64,000 nt of DNA from Paenibacillus sp. Root52 (GCF_001426865.1 NZ_LMFO01000008.1:1-64000); one strand, 5' to 3'; shown: positions 44,898-54,713, counted from the first letter of the stretch. Made by a program: numbers and translations. Notes: generated from the letters alone by a model not told the origin.

Positions 44898-46658
44898 ATG
44901 CTACTCGAAGCTATTTACCATCGCCCCAAATTAAATTGGTCGTACGCTTATGACCGCTCTACAATGCATGTTCGCCTGAGATCCAAGCGCGGAGATGTAG
45001 ACGCCGCCTATGCCATTATCGGGGATAAGTATGCCTGGGATCGAACGATGGAAACCCTCCCCATGCATCTATTCACCAGCGATGCCCTCTTCGATTATTG
45101 GGAGGTTGAGGTACAGCCACCTTACCGCCGGTTACGTTACGGTTTCCGGTTAGAGAAGGATGATCAATGTGTGTGGATGACTGAACGCAGATTCGAGACA
45201 GCGATGCCGGAAAATTCGTTGGAGTTCTTCGATTTTCCATTTATGAATCCGGCAGATATTTTTGAAGCTCCTGCTTGGGTAAAAGAAGCGGTCTTTTATC
45301 AAATATTCCCTGAACGTTATGCTAATGGCGATCCTTCCATCAGCCCAGCCAATGCGGAGCCATGGGGCGGTGAGCCTACGCCAGTTAATTTCTTCGGAGG
45401 TGACTTGCAGGGCATTATCAACCACCTCGACCATCTGGTTAATCTCGGCATTAACGCGATCTATTTCTGTCCATTGTTCCAGGCAACGACGAACCACAAG
45501 TACAACACTGGCAATTATCTCAAGGTAGATCCTCATTTCGGCACGAATGAGAAACTGAAAGAGCTGGTGGATGCCTGTCATGAACGTGGGATACGAGTGA
45601 TTCTAGATGCGGTATTTAACCACTCAGGCCGAGAGTTTTTCCCTTTTGCAGATATCCTTGAAAATGGTGCATTATCCCCCTATGCCGATTGGTTCCATGT
45701 TCGGGATTGGCCGGCACGGATCGAGGATGGCATACCGACATATGATACCTTTGCCTTCGAACCCCTGATGCCTAAGTTAAATACAGAGCATCCTGAAGTG
45801 AAATCCTACCTGCTGGAAGTGGCACGTTACTGGGTTCAGGACATTGGTATAGATGGCTGGCGACTTGATGTCGCTAATGAGGTGGATCATCAATTTTGGC
45901 GTGAATTCCGACAAACCGTCAAAAGCATTAACCCCGATGCCTACCTATTGGGTGAAATCTGGCATGATTCCATCATGTGGCTTCAGGGTGACCAGTTTGA
46001 TGCGGTGATGAACTATCCGTTTACTAACTCCGTGCTCGATTTTGCTGTACACGGTAAACTGGATGGCTTAGGATTTGCTGACGAGATCGGTAAGCTGCTC
46101 ATCGCTTATCCTCAATCGGTTACTGAGGTTTCATTTAACCTGTTAGATAGCCATGATACGCCGCGACTTCTGACCGAATGTAAGGGGGATGTGCGCAAAA
46201 TGAAGCTCGCCCTCCTCCTACTCTTCACCTATCCAGGTGTACCCTGCATCTATTATGGAGACGAGATTGGGCTGGAAGGTGGCTACGATCCTGGCTGCCG
46301 CAAATGCATGGAATGGGACAAAGACAAACAAAACAAGGATCTTCTCAGCTTCTTCACAACGATCATTCATTTACGTAAACAACATCCTGCACTTCGCAGT
46401 GCTAATCTCAACATGCTCCATGCCAGAGCTGATGATGCTTGTCTTGTTATTGAACGACATGATCCACACACAGGGGAATACTTCGTGCTCATACTCAACG
46501 CCGATGATCAATCACGCTCGCTCGATCTCACACTTTCTGTAGACGGAACCTGGCATGACGTGTTCAACAATGATTCATTCAAGACGGATCAGAAGAATCA
46601 GCTCCAGATTGAAGCATACGGATTCCGCTTACTCCAGTTGAAGAATACGAAACAATAG
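44898..46658 (+). CDS. Cyclomaltodextrinase/neopullulanase (GH13_20)
   Basis: 586 residues, no signal peptide, so cytoplasmic. An N-terminal domain of about 125 residues (CBM34-like) is followed by the GH13 barrel: FYQIFPERYANGD, region I DAVFNHSGREF, region II GIDGWRLDVANEV with the nucleophile Asp, region III LLGEIWHD with the acid Glu, region IV NLLDSHDTPRLL. The N-terminal domain and these motifs fit enzymes that open and split cyclodextrins and maltodextrins. It would act on sugars brought in by the MalEFG-type importer here, made outside by the CGTase. Confidence 0.93.
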   Translation: MLLEAIYHRPKLNWSYAYDRSTMHVRLRSKRGDVDAAYAIIGDKYAWDRTMETLPMHLFTSDALFDYWEVEVQPPYRRLRYGFRLEKDDQCVWMTERRFETAMPENSLEFFDFPFMNPADIFEAPAWVKEAVFYQIFPERYANGDPSISPANAEPWGGEPTPVNFFGGDLQGIINHLDHLVNLGINAIYFCPLFQATTNHKYNTGNYLKVDPHFGTNEKLKELVDACHERGIRVILDAVFNHSGREFFPFADILENGALSPYADWFHVRDWPARIEDGIPTYDTFAFEPLMPKLNTEHPEVKSYLLEVARYWVQDIGIDGWRLDVANEVDHQFWREFRQTVKSINPDAYLLGEIWHDSIMWLQGDQFDAVMNYPFTNSVLDFAVHGKLDGLGFADEIGKLLIAYPQSVTEVSFNLLDSHDTPRLLTECKGDVRKMKLALLLLFTYPGVPCIYYGDEIGLEGGYDPGCRKCMEWDKDKQNKDLLSFFTTIIHLRKQHPALRSANLNMLHARADDACLVIERHDPHTGEYFVLILNADDQSRSLDLTLSVDGTWHDVFNNDSFKTDQKNQLQIEAYGFRLLQLKNTKQ

Positions 46659-46691
46659 ATAACTAGCAAATAAATGCTTTTAAAATATATA

Positions 46692-46880
46692 TTGACAACT
46701 AAACCAATATTTAATTATTATATCGTTGTGAAGATAACTCGAGGGCTATGCTTTTGAACCGATATGGTTTAGAACAACCCCGGTAACTCCAGCAGGAGAT
46801 GCCGGGGTTGTTGGCATGCCATAAGGGAGGCGATGCGTTCAACAGAAATGCGAGATTCGTCATTTGTAAGCGCTATTACA
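46692..46880 (+). promoter_or_regulatory. Promoter and leader of the CGTase gene, with hairpin and cre-like site
   Basis: TTGACA (46692-46697) and TATTAT (46716-46721), 18 bases apart, form a good sigma-A promoter. In the leader, AACAACCCCGG (46773-46783) pairs with CCGGGGTTGTT (46802-46812), without a T run. TGTAAGCGCTATTACA at 46865-46880 resembles a CcpA cre site with one or two mismatches and lies in the transcribed leader, as in roadblock repression. Confidence 0.6.
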
Positions 46881-46925
46881 ATAATTCAGAACATATCCAA
46901 ACCAATTGATGAAGGGTGGATTACC

Positions 46926-49082
46926 ATGTTCAAATTAACCAAGCGAGTCCTTCTCAGCGCAACGCTGACACTAGGCTTGATGGCAGGAAGTGCCTTCCCT
47001 TTTCTAACCACACCAGCTGTATTCGCAGATCCTGATACTGCGGTAACCAATAAACAGAATTTCAGTACAGATGTCATCTATCAGGTGTTCACAGACCGCT
47101 TCGCCGATGGCAATCCCGCCAACAATCCGACAGGAGGAGCCTACGACGCAAGTTGCAGCAATCTTAAACTGTACTGTGGTGGCGACTGGCAGGGACTAAT
47201 AGACAAAATTAATGATAACTACTTTACCGATCTAGGTATAACCGCGCTCTGGATCTCTCAACCTGTCGAGAATATCTACTCTCTAATTAACTACTCGGGT
47301 GTCAACAATACAGCCTACCATGGCTATTGGGCACGCGACTTCAAGAAAACGAACCCAGCCTTTGGCACGATGACTGATTTCAGAAACTTGGTCGACACGG
47401 CTCATGCCAAAGACATTAAAATCATCATCGACTTCGCTCCTAACCATACCTCCCCCGCCATGGAAACCGATACTTCATTTGCTGAGAATGGCAGGTTGTA
47501 CGACAATGGTAACCTTATAGGCGGGTACACCAATGATACCAACCAGTATTTCCATCACAATGGTGGCTCTGACTTCTCCACACTTGAGAACGGCATCTAT
47601 AAAAACCTCTACGACCTGGCTGACATGAACCACAATAACGGTACCATCGATACGTATTTCAAGGATGCAATCAAGCAGTGGCTAGATATGGGCATTGACG
47701 GAATTCGTGTAGATGCAGTGAAACACATGCCTATGGGCTGGCAAAAGAATTGGATGTCTTCGATCTATACACATCAGCCTGTGTTTACCTTTGGCGAGTG
47801 GTTCCTGGGATCATCTGCTTCAGATGCAGATAATAATGATTTTGCCAATAAATCCGGTATGAGTCTGCTGGACTTTCGCTTCAATCAAGAAGTTCGGAAT
47901 GTCTTCCGCGACAATACCGCCACGATGTACGCCCTAGATTCCATGATCAGCAGTACCGGATCGGATTACGATCACATCCATGATCAGGTTACTTTTATTG
48001 ATAATCATGATATGGATCGCTTCAAAACGAATGCAGTCCAGAACCGGCGTCTGGAGCAAGCTTTGGCATTTACATTAACTTCGCGCGGTGTACCTGCCAT
48101 CTATTATGGAACAGAACAATATATGACCGGGAACGGTGATCCAGATAACCGTGGTAAGATGCCCTCCTTCTCCAAAACATCCACGGCGTTCAATGTGATT
48201 AGCAAGCTTGCTCCACTACGTAAGTCCAATCCGGCAATAGCCTATGGTTCGACGCAGCAACGCTGGATCAACAATGATGTATACATCTATGAACGCAAAT
48301 TCGGTAATAGCGTTGCTGTCGTTGCAATCAATCGTAGTACCTCAGCGCCTGCATCCATCTCAGGTCTAACCACCTCGCTTCCTACAGGTACATATACGGA
48401 TGTGCTCGGTGGCGCACTTAATGGTAATCAGATCTCCTCTAATGGAGGAAACATTACATCCTTCAACCTTGCAGCCGGTGCAACAGCCGTGTGGCAGTAT
48501 ACAGCGAATGAGACCACCCCAACCATTGGTAATGTAGGCCCTACTATGGGGAAAGCGGGAAATGAAGTCACCATTGATGGTCGTGGATTCGGCGCTTCCA
48601 AAGGCACGGTGAACTTCGGAACTACAGCAGTAACAGGTGCAGCCATCACCTCTTGGGAAGATACGCAGATCAAAGTCAAGATTCCAGCCGTCGCAGCAGG
48701 AACTTACGCAGTGAAAATAACAGCAGGCGGAGTCAGTAGCAATGCTTATAACGATTTTACGATTCTTAGCGGAGATCAGGTTTCTGTCCGTTTTGTCATC
48801 AATAACGCTACCACTTCACTCGGCGAGAACATCTATCTGACCGGAAACGTGGCTGAGTTGGGAAGTTGGTCCACAGGCTCCACCGCAATTGGCCCAGCGT
48901 TCAATCAGGTCATTCATGCATACCCAACGTGGTACTATGACGTCAGTGTTCCAGCGGGTACGCCGCTAGAGTTCAAGTTCTTCAAAAAGAATGGCTCCAC
49001 GGTTACGTGGGAAAGTGGTTCCAACCATACCTTCACCACCCCGACGAGCGGAACAGCTACGGTTACAGTGAACTGGCAATAA
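46926..49082 (+). CDS. cgt: Cyclodextrin glucanotransferase (CGTase), secreted
   Basis: About 718 residues from the ATG at 46926 (AGGGTGG six bases before). Signal peptide residues 1-34 ([21 protein letters not shown]). Then the GH13 barrel: [65 protein letters not shown] (the central Tyr195-equivalent of CGTases), [14 protein letters not shown] (nucleophile), FTFGEWFLG (acid) and [12 protein letters not shown]. After it, an IPT/TIG domain ([21 protein letters not shown]) and a C-terminal CBM20 starch-binding domain ([28 protein letters not shown]). It makes cyclodextrins from starch; domain order A-E is complete. It could have mainly alpha-cyclodextrin output, which cannot be read here. Confidence 0.95.
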   Translation: MFKLTKRVLLSATLTLGLMAGSAFPFLTTPAVFADPDTAVTNKQNFSTDVIYQVFTDRFADGNPANNPTGGAYDASCSNLKLYCGGDWQGLIDKINDNYFTDLGITALWISQPVENIYSLINYSGVNNTAYHGYWARDFKKTNPAFGTMTDFRNLVDTAHAKDIKIIIDFAPNHTSPAMETDTSFAENGRLYDNGNLIGGYTNDTNQYFHHNGGSDFSTLENGIYKNLYDLADMNHNNGTIDTYFKDAIKQWLDMGIDGIRVDAVKHMPMGWQKNWMSSIYTHQPVFTFGEWFLGSSASDADNNDFANKSGMSLLDFRFNQEVRNVFRDNTATMYALDSMISSTGSDYDHIHDQVTFIDNHDMDRFKTNAVQNRRLEQALAFTLTSRGVPAIYYGTEQYMTGNGDPDNRGKMPSFSKTSTAFNVISKLAPLRKSNPAIAYGSTQQRWINNDVYIYERKFGNSVAVVAINRSTSAPASISGLTTSLPTGTYTDVLGGALNGNQISSNGGNITSFNLAAGATAVWQYTANETTPTIGNVGPTMGKAGNEVTIDGRGFGASKGTVNFGTTAVTGAAITSWEDTQIKVKIPAVAAGTYAVKITAGGVSSNAYNDFTILSGDQVSVRFVINNATTSLGENIYLTGNVAELGSWSTGSTAIGPAFNQVIHAYPTWYYDVSVPAGTPLEFKFFKKNGSTVTWESGSNHTFTTPTSGTATVTVNWQ

Positions 49083-49109
49083 CACGTTAAGCAACATAAG
49101 TTAACCATG

Positions 49110-49148
49110 AAACCCGGAGTACGCTGAGACAGCGTATACTTCGGGTTT
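49110..49148 (+). terminator. Terminator after the CGTase gene
   Basis: AAACCCGGAGTACGCTG pairs with CAGCGTATACTTCGGGTTT around an AGA loop, with two internal mismatches, and is followed by ATACATAC. It lies 28 bases after the CGTase stop. Confidence 0.75.
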
Positions 49149-49459
49149 ATACATACGATTTGATTGGATTGGGGTTAGGGATTGATCAATTAATTAATTA
49201 AATGATTCATTAATCGCTCGCTGAATGAGCTAATTTTAATGTAGAAGTTATACATGGCACGTGGCTCGTAAACTCATATTGAAGCAGAAGGCACTTCCGT
49301 AATGATGTCTGTCAACTTTAGACATAACATCACGGGAAGTGCCTGCTTGACGTATTATTTGTTGTTTTACTTAACTACTACTAGATCTGCCACGTGTTTT
49401 ATCACTTCATATATTTAATCTACGACAAGATCGCGGACAAAATAATGTACAGAGCACAG
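49149..49459. other. Intergenic region between CGTase and MalG-type genes
   Basis: About 310 bases. Contains the convergent terminator at 49289-49344 (separate entry) and a TTAATTAATTAAATG run near 49193. Nothing else. Confidence 0.5.
49289..49344 (-). terminator. Terminator of the maltodextrin importer operon
   Basis: AGGCACTTCC (49289-49298) pairs with GGAAGTGCCT (49335-49344); inner arms GATGT and ACATAACATC add to the stem. It lies about 115 bases after the MalG-type stop on the minus strand and ends in a T/C-rich stretch. Confidence 0.6.
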
Positions 49460-50296
49460 TTACCCTTTGGAAGCCCCTGATGTGAGACCTTGAACTAGGA
49501 AGCGCTGTAGGAAAACAAACAACAGCGTAATCGGAATGGCGATCAGTACCGCTCCTGCGGCGAACATCGTAAAGTTACTGTCCTGATACCGATTGACCAG
49601 ATCCCACATCCCTACCGCAAGTGTCCAATTCTCCTTCGTACGCAGTACCAGACGGGCAAAAATAAAGTCCATCCATGCCCCTGTGAAGCTAGTTAAAGCT
49701 ACATAGGTCAGCATGGGTTTGGATAATGGCAAAATGATGCTGGTGAATACCCGCAAGTGACTTGCACCATCGATACGAGCCGCTTCATCCAGACTGCGCG
49801 GAATGGTGTCGAAGAATCCTTTGACGATGAATCCTCCAAGTACTGCTCCTGAAGAATAGACCAGAATAAGCGCAGTATGGGTGTCGAGCAGTTTAATTTG
49901 TAGCAAAATGATGTAGATCGCAATCATGCTCATGAAACTTGGGAACATGCCAAGAATCAGCATGGTAGAAAGAATCGTTTTGCGACCACGGAAACGGAAA
50001 CGCGACAAGGCATACATCCCCAGTGTCACCATGAGTGTAGAGAAGATCATGGTGAAAAAGGCAATTTTCAGCGTATTCATATACCATCGGCCATACATAA
50101 AAGATGGATTGTTGAACAGTTCACCATAATGGGACAGCGTGAAGGCTTCTGGCCATAAACGCTCACTAAACAATGCCGCACCCGGTCTTAGGGAAGAGAG
50201 AAAGATCCAGAGCACCGGATAGATGGAGACGACGGCAATGATCAGTAGTAACAGGTAACTTACTGCCAGGCGCACCGGATTATTGCGTGTCTTCAT
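49460..50296 (-). CDS. Maltodextrin ABC transporter permease (MalG type)
   Basis: 278 residues with six transmembrane helices and the EAA loop EAARIDGASHLRVFTSIILPLSKPML that contacts the ATPase. The ATG at 50296 overlaps the MalF-type stop by four bases. The operon carries no MalK-type ATPase, so a shared ATPase from elsewhere in the genome (MsmX-like) is expected. Confidence 0.93.
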   Translation of the reverse strand: MKTRNNPVRLAVSYLLLLIIAVVSIYPVLWIFLSSLRPGAALFSERLWPEAFTLSHYGELFNNPSFMYGRWYMNTLKIAFFTMIFSTLMVTLGMYALSRFRFRGRKTILSTMLILGMFPSFMSMIAIYIILLQIKLLDTHTALILVYSSGAVLGGFIVKGFFDTIPRSLDEAARIDGASHLRVFTSIILPLSKPMLTYVALTSFTGAWMDFIFARLVLRTKENWTLAVGMWDLVNRYQDSNFTMFAAGAVLIAIPITLLFVFLQRFLVQGLTSGASKG

Positions 50297-51648
50297 TGAA
50301 TCATGTCCTCCTCCTTAAATGATTTGGAGCGGCGGAAATTCCAGATGGAGAATGAAGCGATAATCAGGAAGATAATAATACCTACCGCAGAAGCCATGTT
50401 GAATTTATTGTTATCCAGCGTTAGCTTGTAGAGCCAGGTTACTAGGAGATCCGTTGCGCCAGCGTACTGATAATCCCCACGCAGCGGATTGCCGTTGGTC
50501 AGCAGGAAGATCACATTGAAATTGTTGAAGTTACCAGCAAATTGCATAATGAGCACTGGCGTAGTCGCAAATAAAATGAATGGCATCGTAATGATTCGGA
50601 ATTTCTGGAATGCGGAAGCCCCGTCCACTTCGGCAGCCTCATACAGATCACGCGGAATGGCTGTCAATACACCCAGAATCAGCACCATGCTGACTGGAAT
50701 ACCGATCCACATGTTGACGACAATAACTGTAACCTTTGCCCAGAACGGATCGGTCAGCCATGGTAATCCCTCCAGTCCAAAAGCTCTCATATACGTATTG
50801 ATCGGACCAAACTGTCCGTTGAACAGATTGCGCATCAACAACAGGGAAATAATCTGCGGGATGGCATAAGGCAGGATGAAAATCGTGCGCCACACCTTCT
50901 TGAAGCGTATACCCCGCTGTTCAATCAATAACGCCACGAGTACACCACCGAAATAAGTAGTAACTGTAGCTAAAATGGCCCAGATCACCGTCCAGGTGAG
51001 AACACCGTAGAACGTCTGACTCCATGACTTGAGCTGGATCAGATCACTGAATGTCTTGAAGCCGACCCAGTCTACCAGTTTAGCTGGCGGAATATGATCC
51101 GGCGCCGAATAGTTGGTAAAAGCAATCGTGACCGTAAACAAAATCGGCATAATGGTGAAAAAGAGTATCCCAAGTGCCGGAATGGACAGAAACAGATATG
51201 GGAAGTTTCGATCCATCATGTTTCGGATCGTGGCTCCTGCACTTCGTATCTGCTTGCCTTCTTCTCTAGCAAGCCCGGTCATGTACGCATCCCGGATATT
51301 CAAAATGTAGATCAGAATAAACACAAAAAATACCAGTAATACGATAATCCCATCAAGCAATAAAAAGATGGAATGGTCTCCTTTTTGAAGCACGGTGGAA
51401 CCATTCACTTTGACAAAACGCTGTGTATTCTCGCCCAGTGTCCATACTCCCCATACCGCCTGAGACAGGCGAGGAAGCAGGTATGCAAGCCCTACTCCCT
51501 CCAGCAACAGTAGTACAATTCCTTTGATCCATTGCCGATTATATAACTGCCCCAGACCTTGCAATATGATGGAACATATGGCCGCTGTCATCCGGTGTTG
51601 CCTCTCCCTTCCGGGGCCGACAGGCACCGGGACATGCTGCTGTTGCAT
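50293..51648 (-). CDS. Maltodextrin ABC transporter permease (MalF type)
   Basis: 451 residues with about eight helices: an N-terminal extension with a first pair (ICSIILQGLGQLYNRQWIKGIVLLLLEGV), one more near 90-110, then the permease core with EAA loop EAAEVDGASAFQKFRIITMPFI. GGAGAGAG is the ribosome site. It follows malE by about 170 bases that include a palindromic repeat (51664-51770). Confidence 0.93.
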   Translation of the reverse strand: MQQQHVPVPVGPGRERQHRMTAAICSIILQGLGQLYNRQWIKGIVLLLLEGVGLAYLLPRLSQAVWGVWTLGENTQRFVKVNGSTVLQKGDHSIFLLLDGIIVLLVFFVFILIYILNIRDAYMTGLAREEGKQIRSAGATIRNMMDRNFPYLFLSIPALGILFFTIMPILFTVTIAFTNYSAPDHIPPAKLVDWVGFKTFSDLIQLKSWSQTFYGVLTWTVIWAILATVTTYFGGVLVALLIEQRGIRFKKVWRTIFILPYAIPQIISLLLMRNLFNGQFGPINTYMRAFGLEGLPWLTDPFWAKVTVIVVNMWIGIPVSMVLILGVLTAIPRDLYEAAEVDGASAFQKFRIITMPFILFATTPVLIMQFAGNFNNFNVIFLLTNGNPLRGDYQYAGATDLLVTWLYKLTLDNNKFNMASAVGIIIFLIIASFSIWNFRRSKSFKEEDMIQ

Positions 51649-51663
51649 TCGCTCTCTCCTCTC

Positions 51664-51775
51664 CGATCGCTGTTATCCCCAGATTTTTCTATTCCTTTTC
51701 TAAAAGGGGAAATCCGGGGATAAAGTCATGCAGGTGCTTCCGAAGCAAGCTTTCTTTCAGAAAGCTTTTAGCTTC
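51664..51775. repeat. Dispersed two-hairpin palindromic repeat, copy 2
   Basis: CGATCGCTGTTA, then CCCCAGATTT...AAATCCGGGG with inner CCTTTT/AAAAGG, then CTTCCGAAGCAAGCTTTCTTTCAGAAAGC. This matches the copy at 13645-13770 in reverse orientation. It sits between malE and malF, so it is probably transcribed within the operon and may reduce or stabilise the downstream mRNA. Confidence 0.7.
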
Positions 51776-51822
51776 ACTTCTTCAGCTTGTTCTTATGCAT
51801 ATCTTCGTGTCGTCGTTCGTTC

Positions 51823-53109
51823 TTACTGCACGGTTGCAAGGCTCTCTTGGATCTGCTTCACGGCATTGTCCAGCGATGCTTTGACATCCTTGCCAGTATC
51901 CCAGATATCAGTAATAGCTGATGTGATCGGTCCCCAGACACTGTCCATTGCAGGAAGCGAAGGCATTGGGGTGGAGTTGTTGAATTGCTCCAGGAACGCA
52001 TTGTTGATCGGATCTTCCTGAACCTTCGGATTGGCTGCGACGTTCTTGTTCGCCGGAAGTGTGCCATTTAGTTCAAAGTTCTCCATCTGAGCCTCTTCAT
52101 TGGAGAGGAAAGCAGCCAGTAACTTGGAGGCATTCGGATATTGCGTGAATGCATTTACGTAATAAGCTTTAACCCCTGAGAAAGATGTCATCGGTTTGCC
52201 ATCGATCGCTGGAAGTGGGGCAACACCGAAGTCGATTCCCGCATTGCGGTAATCAGCAATGGTCCATGGTCCGTTAATATCCATCGCCAGTTTGCCGCTG
52301 GAGAACAACCCTTTTTTGATATCGTAGTTCACGTCACCCATCTTCAGCGGCAATACTTCAGACTTTAGTGTCTGTAGGAACTGCCCACCCTTCTGAGCCC
52401 CTTCATTATTCAAACCAAGATCTCCGCTGTCCATCCCGTTATCACCGAAGATATATCCGCCCTGCGAAGCCAGGAATGCATAATTGTAGTAGAACTGCTG
52501 CAATTCCCACATCAGCGCATATTGATTGGACTTCGTATCATTGAACGTTTGGGCGAAGCTGATAATTTCGTCGAAGTTTTGTGGAGCTTCCGGGTATAAT
52601 GCTTTGTTATAAAAGAGGGCATATGTCTCAACACTGTACGGATATCCGTACAAGATATCCTTGAACGTCACCGCCTTGAGTGCATTCTCACTTGTGTTCG
52701 CTGCAGTTTCTGCTTCAAAAATGTCATTTGGCAAGATCAGTCCTGCTTCTGAAGCGCTACCAATTTTGTCATGTGGAAACACGACCACGTCTGCTGCCAG
52801 CCCTGCCGGTCCGTCTGTCGTCAGCTTCGTTACCTGATCCGTTGGAGGCAATTCTTCCATTTTGACGGTAACACCATACTTCTCTTCGAACTTCTGAACT
52901 CTTTGCTCAATAAAGCTGCTTTGATTCTTATCCTCCCAGATGACCAAGGTTGCCCCTTCCTCTGGCTGAAGATTTTCGGCTGTGAGTTGTACAACTTCCT
53001 CGAGATTCTCGCCTGCTGCCGTCGGAGATGGAGTTCCTCCTCCTGCCGAGCATGCAGCCAATGTAAAAGCCATGACGACAGACCATGTTGCTCCTTGCCA
53101 TTTTCTCAT
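51823..53109 (-). CDS. Maltodextrin-binding lipoprotein (MalE type)
   Basis: About 428 residues from the ATG at 53109 (MRKWQGATWSVV), with AAGGGGA upstream, rather than the longer frame to 53226. Signal ends at lipobox TLAAC (Cys about 19), and a Gly/Thr/Ser linker follows. The mature domain shows family 1 binding-protein marks: ATLVIWEDKNQSSFIEQRVQKFEEKYGVTVKM, GLAADVVVFPHDKIG, YGYPYSVETYALFYNKALYP, GPWTIADYRNAGIDFGVAPLPAIDGKPMTSFSGVKAYYVN. It captures maltose or maltodextrins for the MalFG permease. Confidence 0.93.
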   Translation of the reverse strand: MRKWQGATWSVVMAFTLAACSAGGGTPSPTAAGENLEEVVQLTAENLQPEEGATLVIWEDKNQSSFIEQRVQKFEEKYGVTVKMEELPPTDQVTKLTTDGPAGLAADVVVFPHDKIGSASEAGLILPNDIFEAETAANTSENALKAVTFKDILYGYPYSVETYALFYNKALYPEAPQNFDEIISFAQTFNDTKSNQYALMWELQQFYYNYAFLASQGGYIFGDNGMDSGDLGLNNEGAQKGGQFLQTLKSEVLPLKMGDVNYDIKKGLFSSGKLAMDINGPWTIADYRNAGIDFGVAPLPAIDGKPMTSFSGVKAYYVNAFTQYPNASKLLAAFLSNEEAQMENFELNGTLPANKNVAANPKVQEDPINNAFLEQFNNSTPMPSLPAMDSVWGPITSAITDIWDTGKDVKASLDNAVKQIQESLATVQ

Positions 53110-53211
53110 GTAAAATGTCCCCTTCCCTCTGTTTGGTTCAATGAAATTGCGCTCTCTCACCCTTGGATCTGCGTAGAATGTCAGGTATTGTGATCCTTGT
53201 TCCTTTTTGTA

Positions 53212-53221
53212 CAAACGTTTG
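53212..53221. promoter_or_regulatory. LacI-type operator 1, CAAACGTTTG
   Basis: Perfect palindrome within TTTTTGTACAAACGTTTGCTC, about 100 bases before the malE ATG. One of three identical sites around the LacI regulator gene. Confidence 0.75.
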
Positions 53222-53226
53222 CTCAA

Positions 53227-53554
53227 ATAAAAGACAGAATCACATTTTTGTTCAATATGTAGGGGGAAATGTACTAAGAAGTATGTAAAACCAATGATGT
53301 AAGCGCTACAATAACACTCACATCATACAATACGATACTTTCTTTGTACAAACGTTTGCACAAGCCATATTGCTTCAATTTTAACCATTTTCTTTCATTT
53401 TGCCGAAGTAATTCTCTATTCCCTTCTTCTAACTCATTCTTCCTTTATTTTACTCCCTTCGCATTCTGTATCAGGTAGGTAATAATTGATTTCTCGTATC
53501 CTTTGCATTACCATAGGGGAAAGTTGAAATGATTGTTCAGAGGGGATTTTTTAC
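53227..53554. promoter_or_regulatory. Divergent promoter region between malE and the LacI gene
   Basis: About 330 bases with operator 2 (53349-53358) and the motif TGTAAGCGCTACA (about 53297), which resembles a cre site with a missing base. Exact promoter boxes are not fixed. The plus-strand ribosome site for the regulator is GAGGGG, near 53540. Confidence 0.55.
53349..53358. promoter_or_regulatory. LacI-type operator 2, CAAACGTTTG
   Basis: The same palindrome within TTTGTACAAACGTTTGCAC, in the divergent region 137 bases from operator 1 (centre to centre). Sites spaced this way could bind regulator dimers and form a loop. Confidence 0.75.
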
Positions 53555-54589
53555 ATGATTACGATCAAAGATATAGCCAAATTGGCGGGTGTCTCCCCTT
53601 CTACAGTATCACGGGTGATTTCCAACCATCCCAGAATTAGCACCGAGACGTCTCTTAAAGTAAAGAAAATTATGAAAGAACTCAACTATCATCCCAACAT
53701 TATGGCGAAGAGCCTTGTGTCCAAAACGACGCAAACCCTTGGGATTATGCTTCCGCGCCCTGCAGAGGAGTTGTTCCAGAACTACTTTTTCGGGGAATTA
53801 TTACGAGGTATTATTACACTCGCCACACGCAACAATTATGAATTGCTGCTAACAACTGAAACATCATCCGACGATGAATTGCATGCCATATCCCGGCTTG
53901 TGCATGGCCGAAGAGTAGATGGCATTCTGCTGCTAGGTTCGAAGCGAGATGATCCGATCATTTCATTTCTGGAAGAGGAAGAGTTTCCTTTTGTACTGAT
54001 CGGTCGCAGTGAAGCTCACCCGAATGCGCCCATGGTGGATAATGACAATGTGCAGACTGCTTATGATGCAACGCAGCATCTGATTGCACAAGGACATACG
54101 CGGATTGGATTCGTGAGTGGCCCGCCGGAAATTACGTTATCTCATGATCGTATGCGAGGATATCAGAAGGCTCTTGCCGAAGCAGAGCTACATGCCAATC
54201 GGGACTGGATTGTGGAGGGTGAATTCCTACAGGAGAGCGGATTCCGAGCGATGTCTCTATTCATGTCTTTGCCTGATAGACCGACAGCTATTGTTGTTAT
54301 TGATGACAATGTGGCTTTTGGAGTATTGAGAGCTCTTGCCGAGCTGGGATATCAGGTACCTGAGGATATTAGCGTGGTCAGTTTTAACAATATAGCCTTA
54401 TCCGAACTGGCTTCACCGCCACTCAGCTCCATCGATATCGGAACCTATCAACTTGGCTATACAGCAGTTCAAGTGTTACTCAAAATTATAAGCGGAGAGC
54501 CTCAAACGCATAACCCTGTCATTATTCCACATCGATTAATTGTGCGAGAATCCTCACTTTACTCCAAAACTAAGTCATCACTGAGCTGA
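53555..54589 (+). CDS. LacI-family repressor of the maltodextrin operon
   Basis: 344 residues. N-terminal LacI helix-turn-helix ITIKDIAKLAGVSPSTVSRVISNHPRIS, hinge ELNYHPNIMAKSLVSK, then the sugar-binding domain with GVSGPPEI-like strand (IGFVSGPPEITLSHDRMRGYQKAL), AIVVIDDNVAFGVLRALAELGYQVPEDISVVSFNN. It is divergent from malE, and CAAACGTTTG palindromes on both sides of the gene suit a LacI-family operator, so it probably controls malEFG and itself. The inducer is likely maltose or a maltodextrin (inference). Confidence 0.93.
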   Translation: MITIKDIAKLAGVSPSTVSRVISNHPRISTETSLKVKKIMKELNYHPNIMAKSLVSKTTQTLGIMLPRPAEELFQNYFFGELLRGIITLATRNNYELLLTTETSSDDELHAISRLVHGRRVDGILLLGSKRDDPIISFLEEEEFPFVLIGRSEAHPNAPMVDNDNVQTAYDATQHLIAQGHTRIGFVSGPPEITLSHDRMRGYQKALAEAELHANRDWIVEGEFLQESGFRAMSLFMSLPDRPTAIVVIDDNVAFGVLRALAELGYQVPEDISVVSFNNIALSELASPPLSSIDIGTYQLGYTAVQVLLKIISGEPQTHNPVIIPHRLIVRESSLYSKTKSSLS

Positions 54590-54615
54590 CATAGACAGGT
54601 CTAAATGTGGCAGTG

Positions 54616-54625
54616 CAAACGTTTG
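54616..54625. promoter_or_regulatory. LacI-type operator 3, downstream of the regulator gene
   Basis: CAAACGTTTG 27 bases after the LacI stop codon, within GTGCAAACGTTTGTCCC. Operators downstream of a gene can act through looping; alternatively it is a remnant. Confidence 0.65.
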
Positions 54626-54691
54626 TCCCAATTCCCAATGGAATTGAACACGATACACGAGGACGACTCGTTTGTAGAGTCACCATGAAGA

Positions 54692-54713
54692 AGCCGCATC
54701 ATGAGATGCGGCT
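54692..54713 (+). terminator. Terminator-like hairpin after the LacI gene
   Basis: AGCCGCATC (54692-54700) pairs perfectly with GATGCGGCT (54705-54713) around ATGA, followed by CTTAGTTAATTT. About 100 bases after the LacI gene. Confidence 0.6.

Noticed and set aside
53290..53312. Strong CcpA cre site in the malE promoter region
   Set aside because: TGTAAGCGCTACA lacks a base compared with the symmetric form, so I only mention it as weak.
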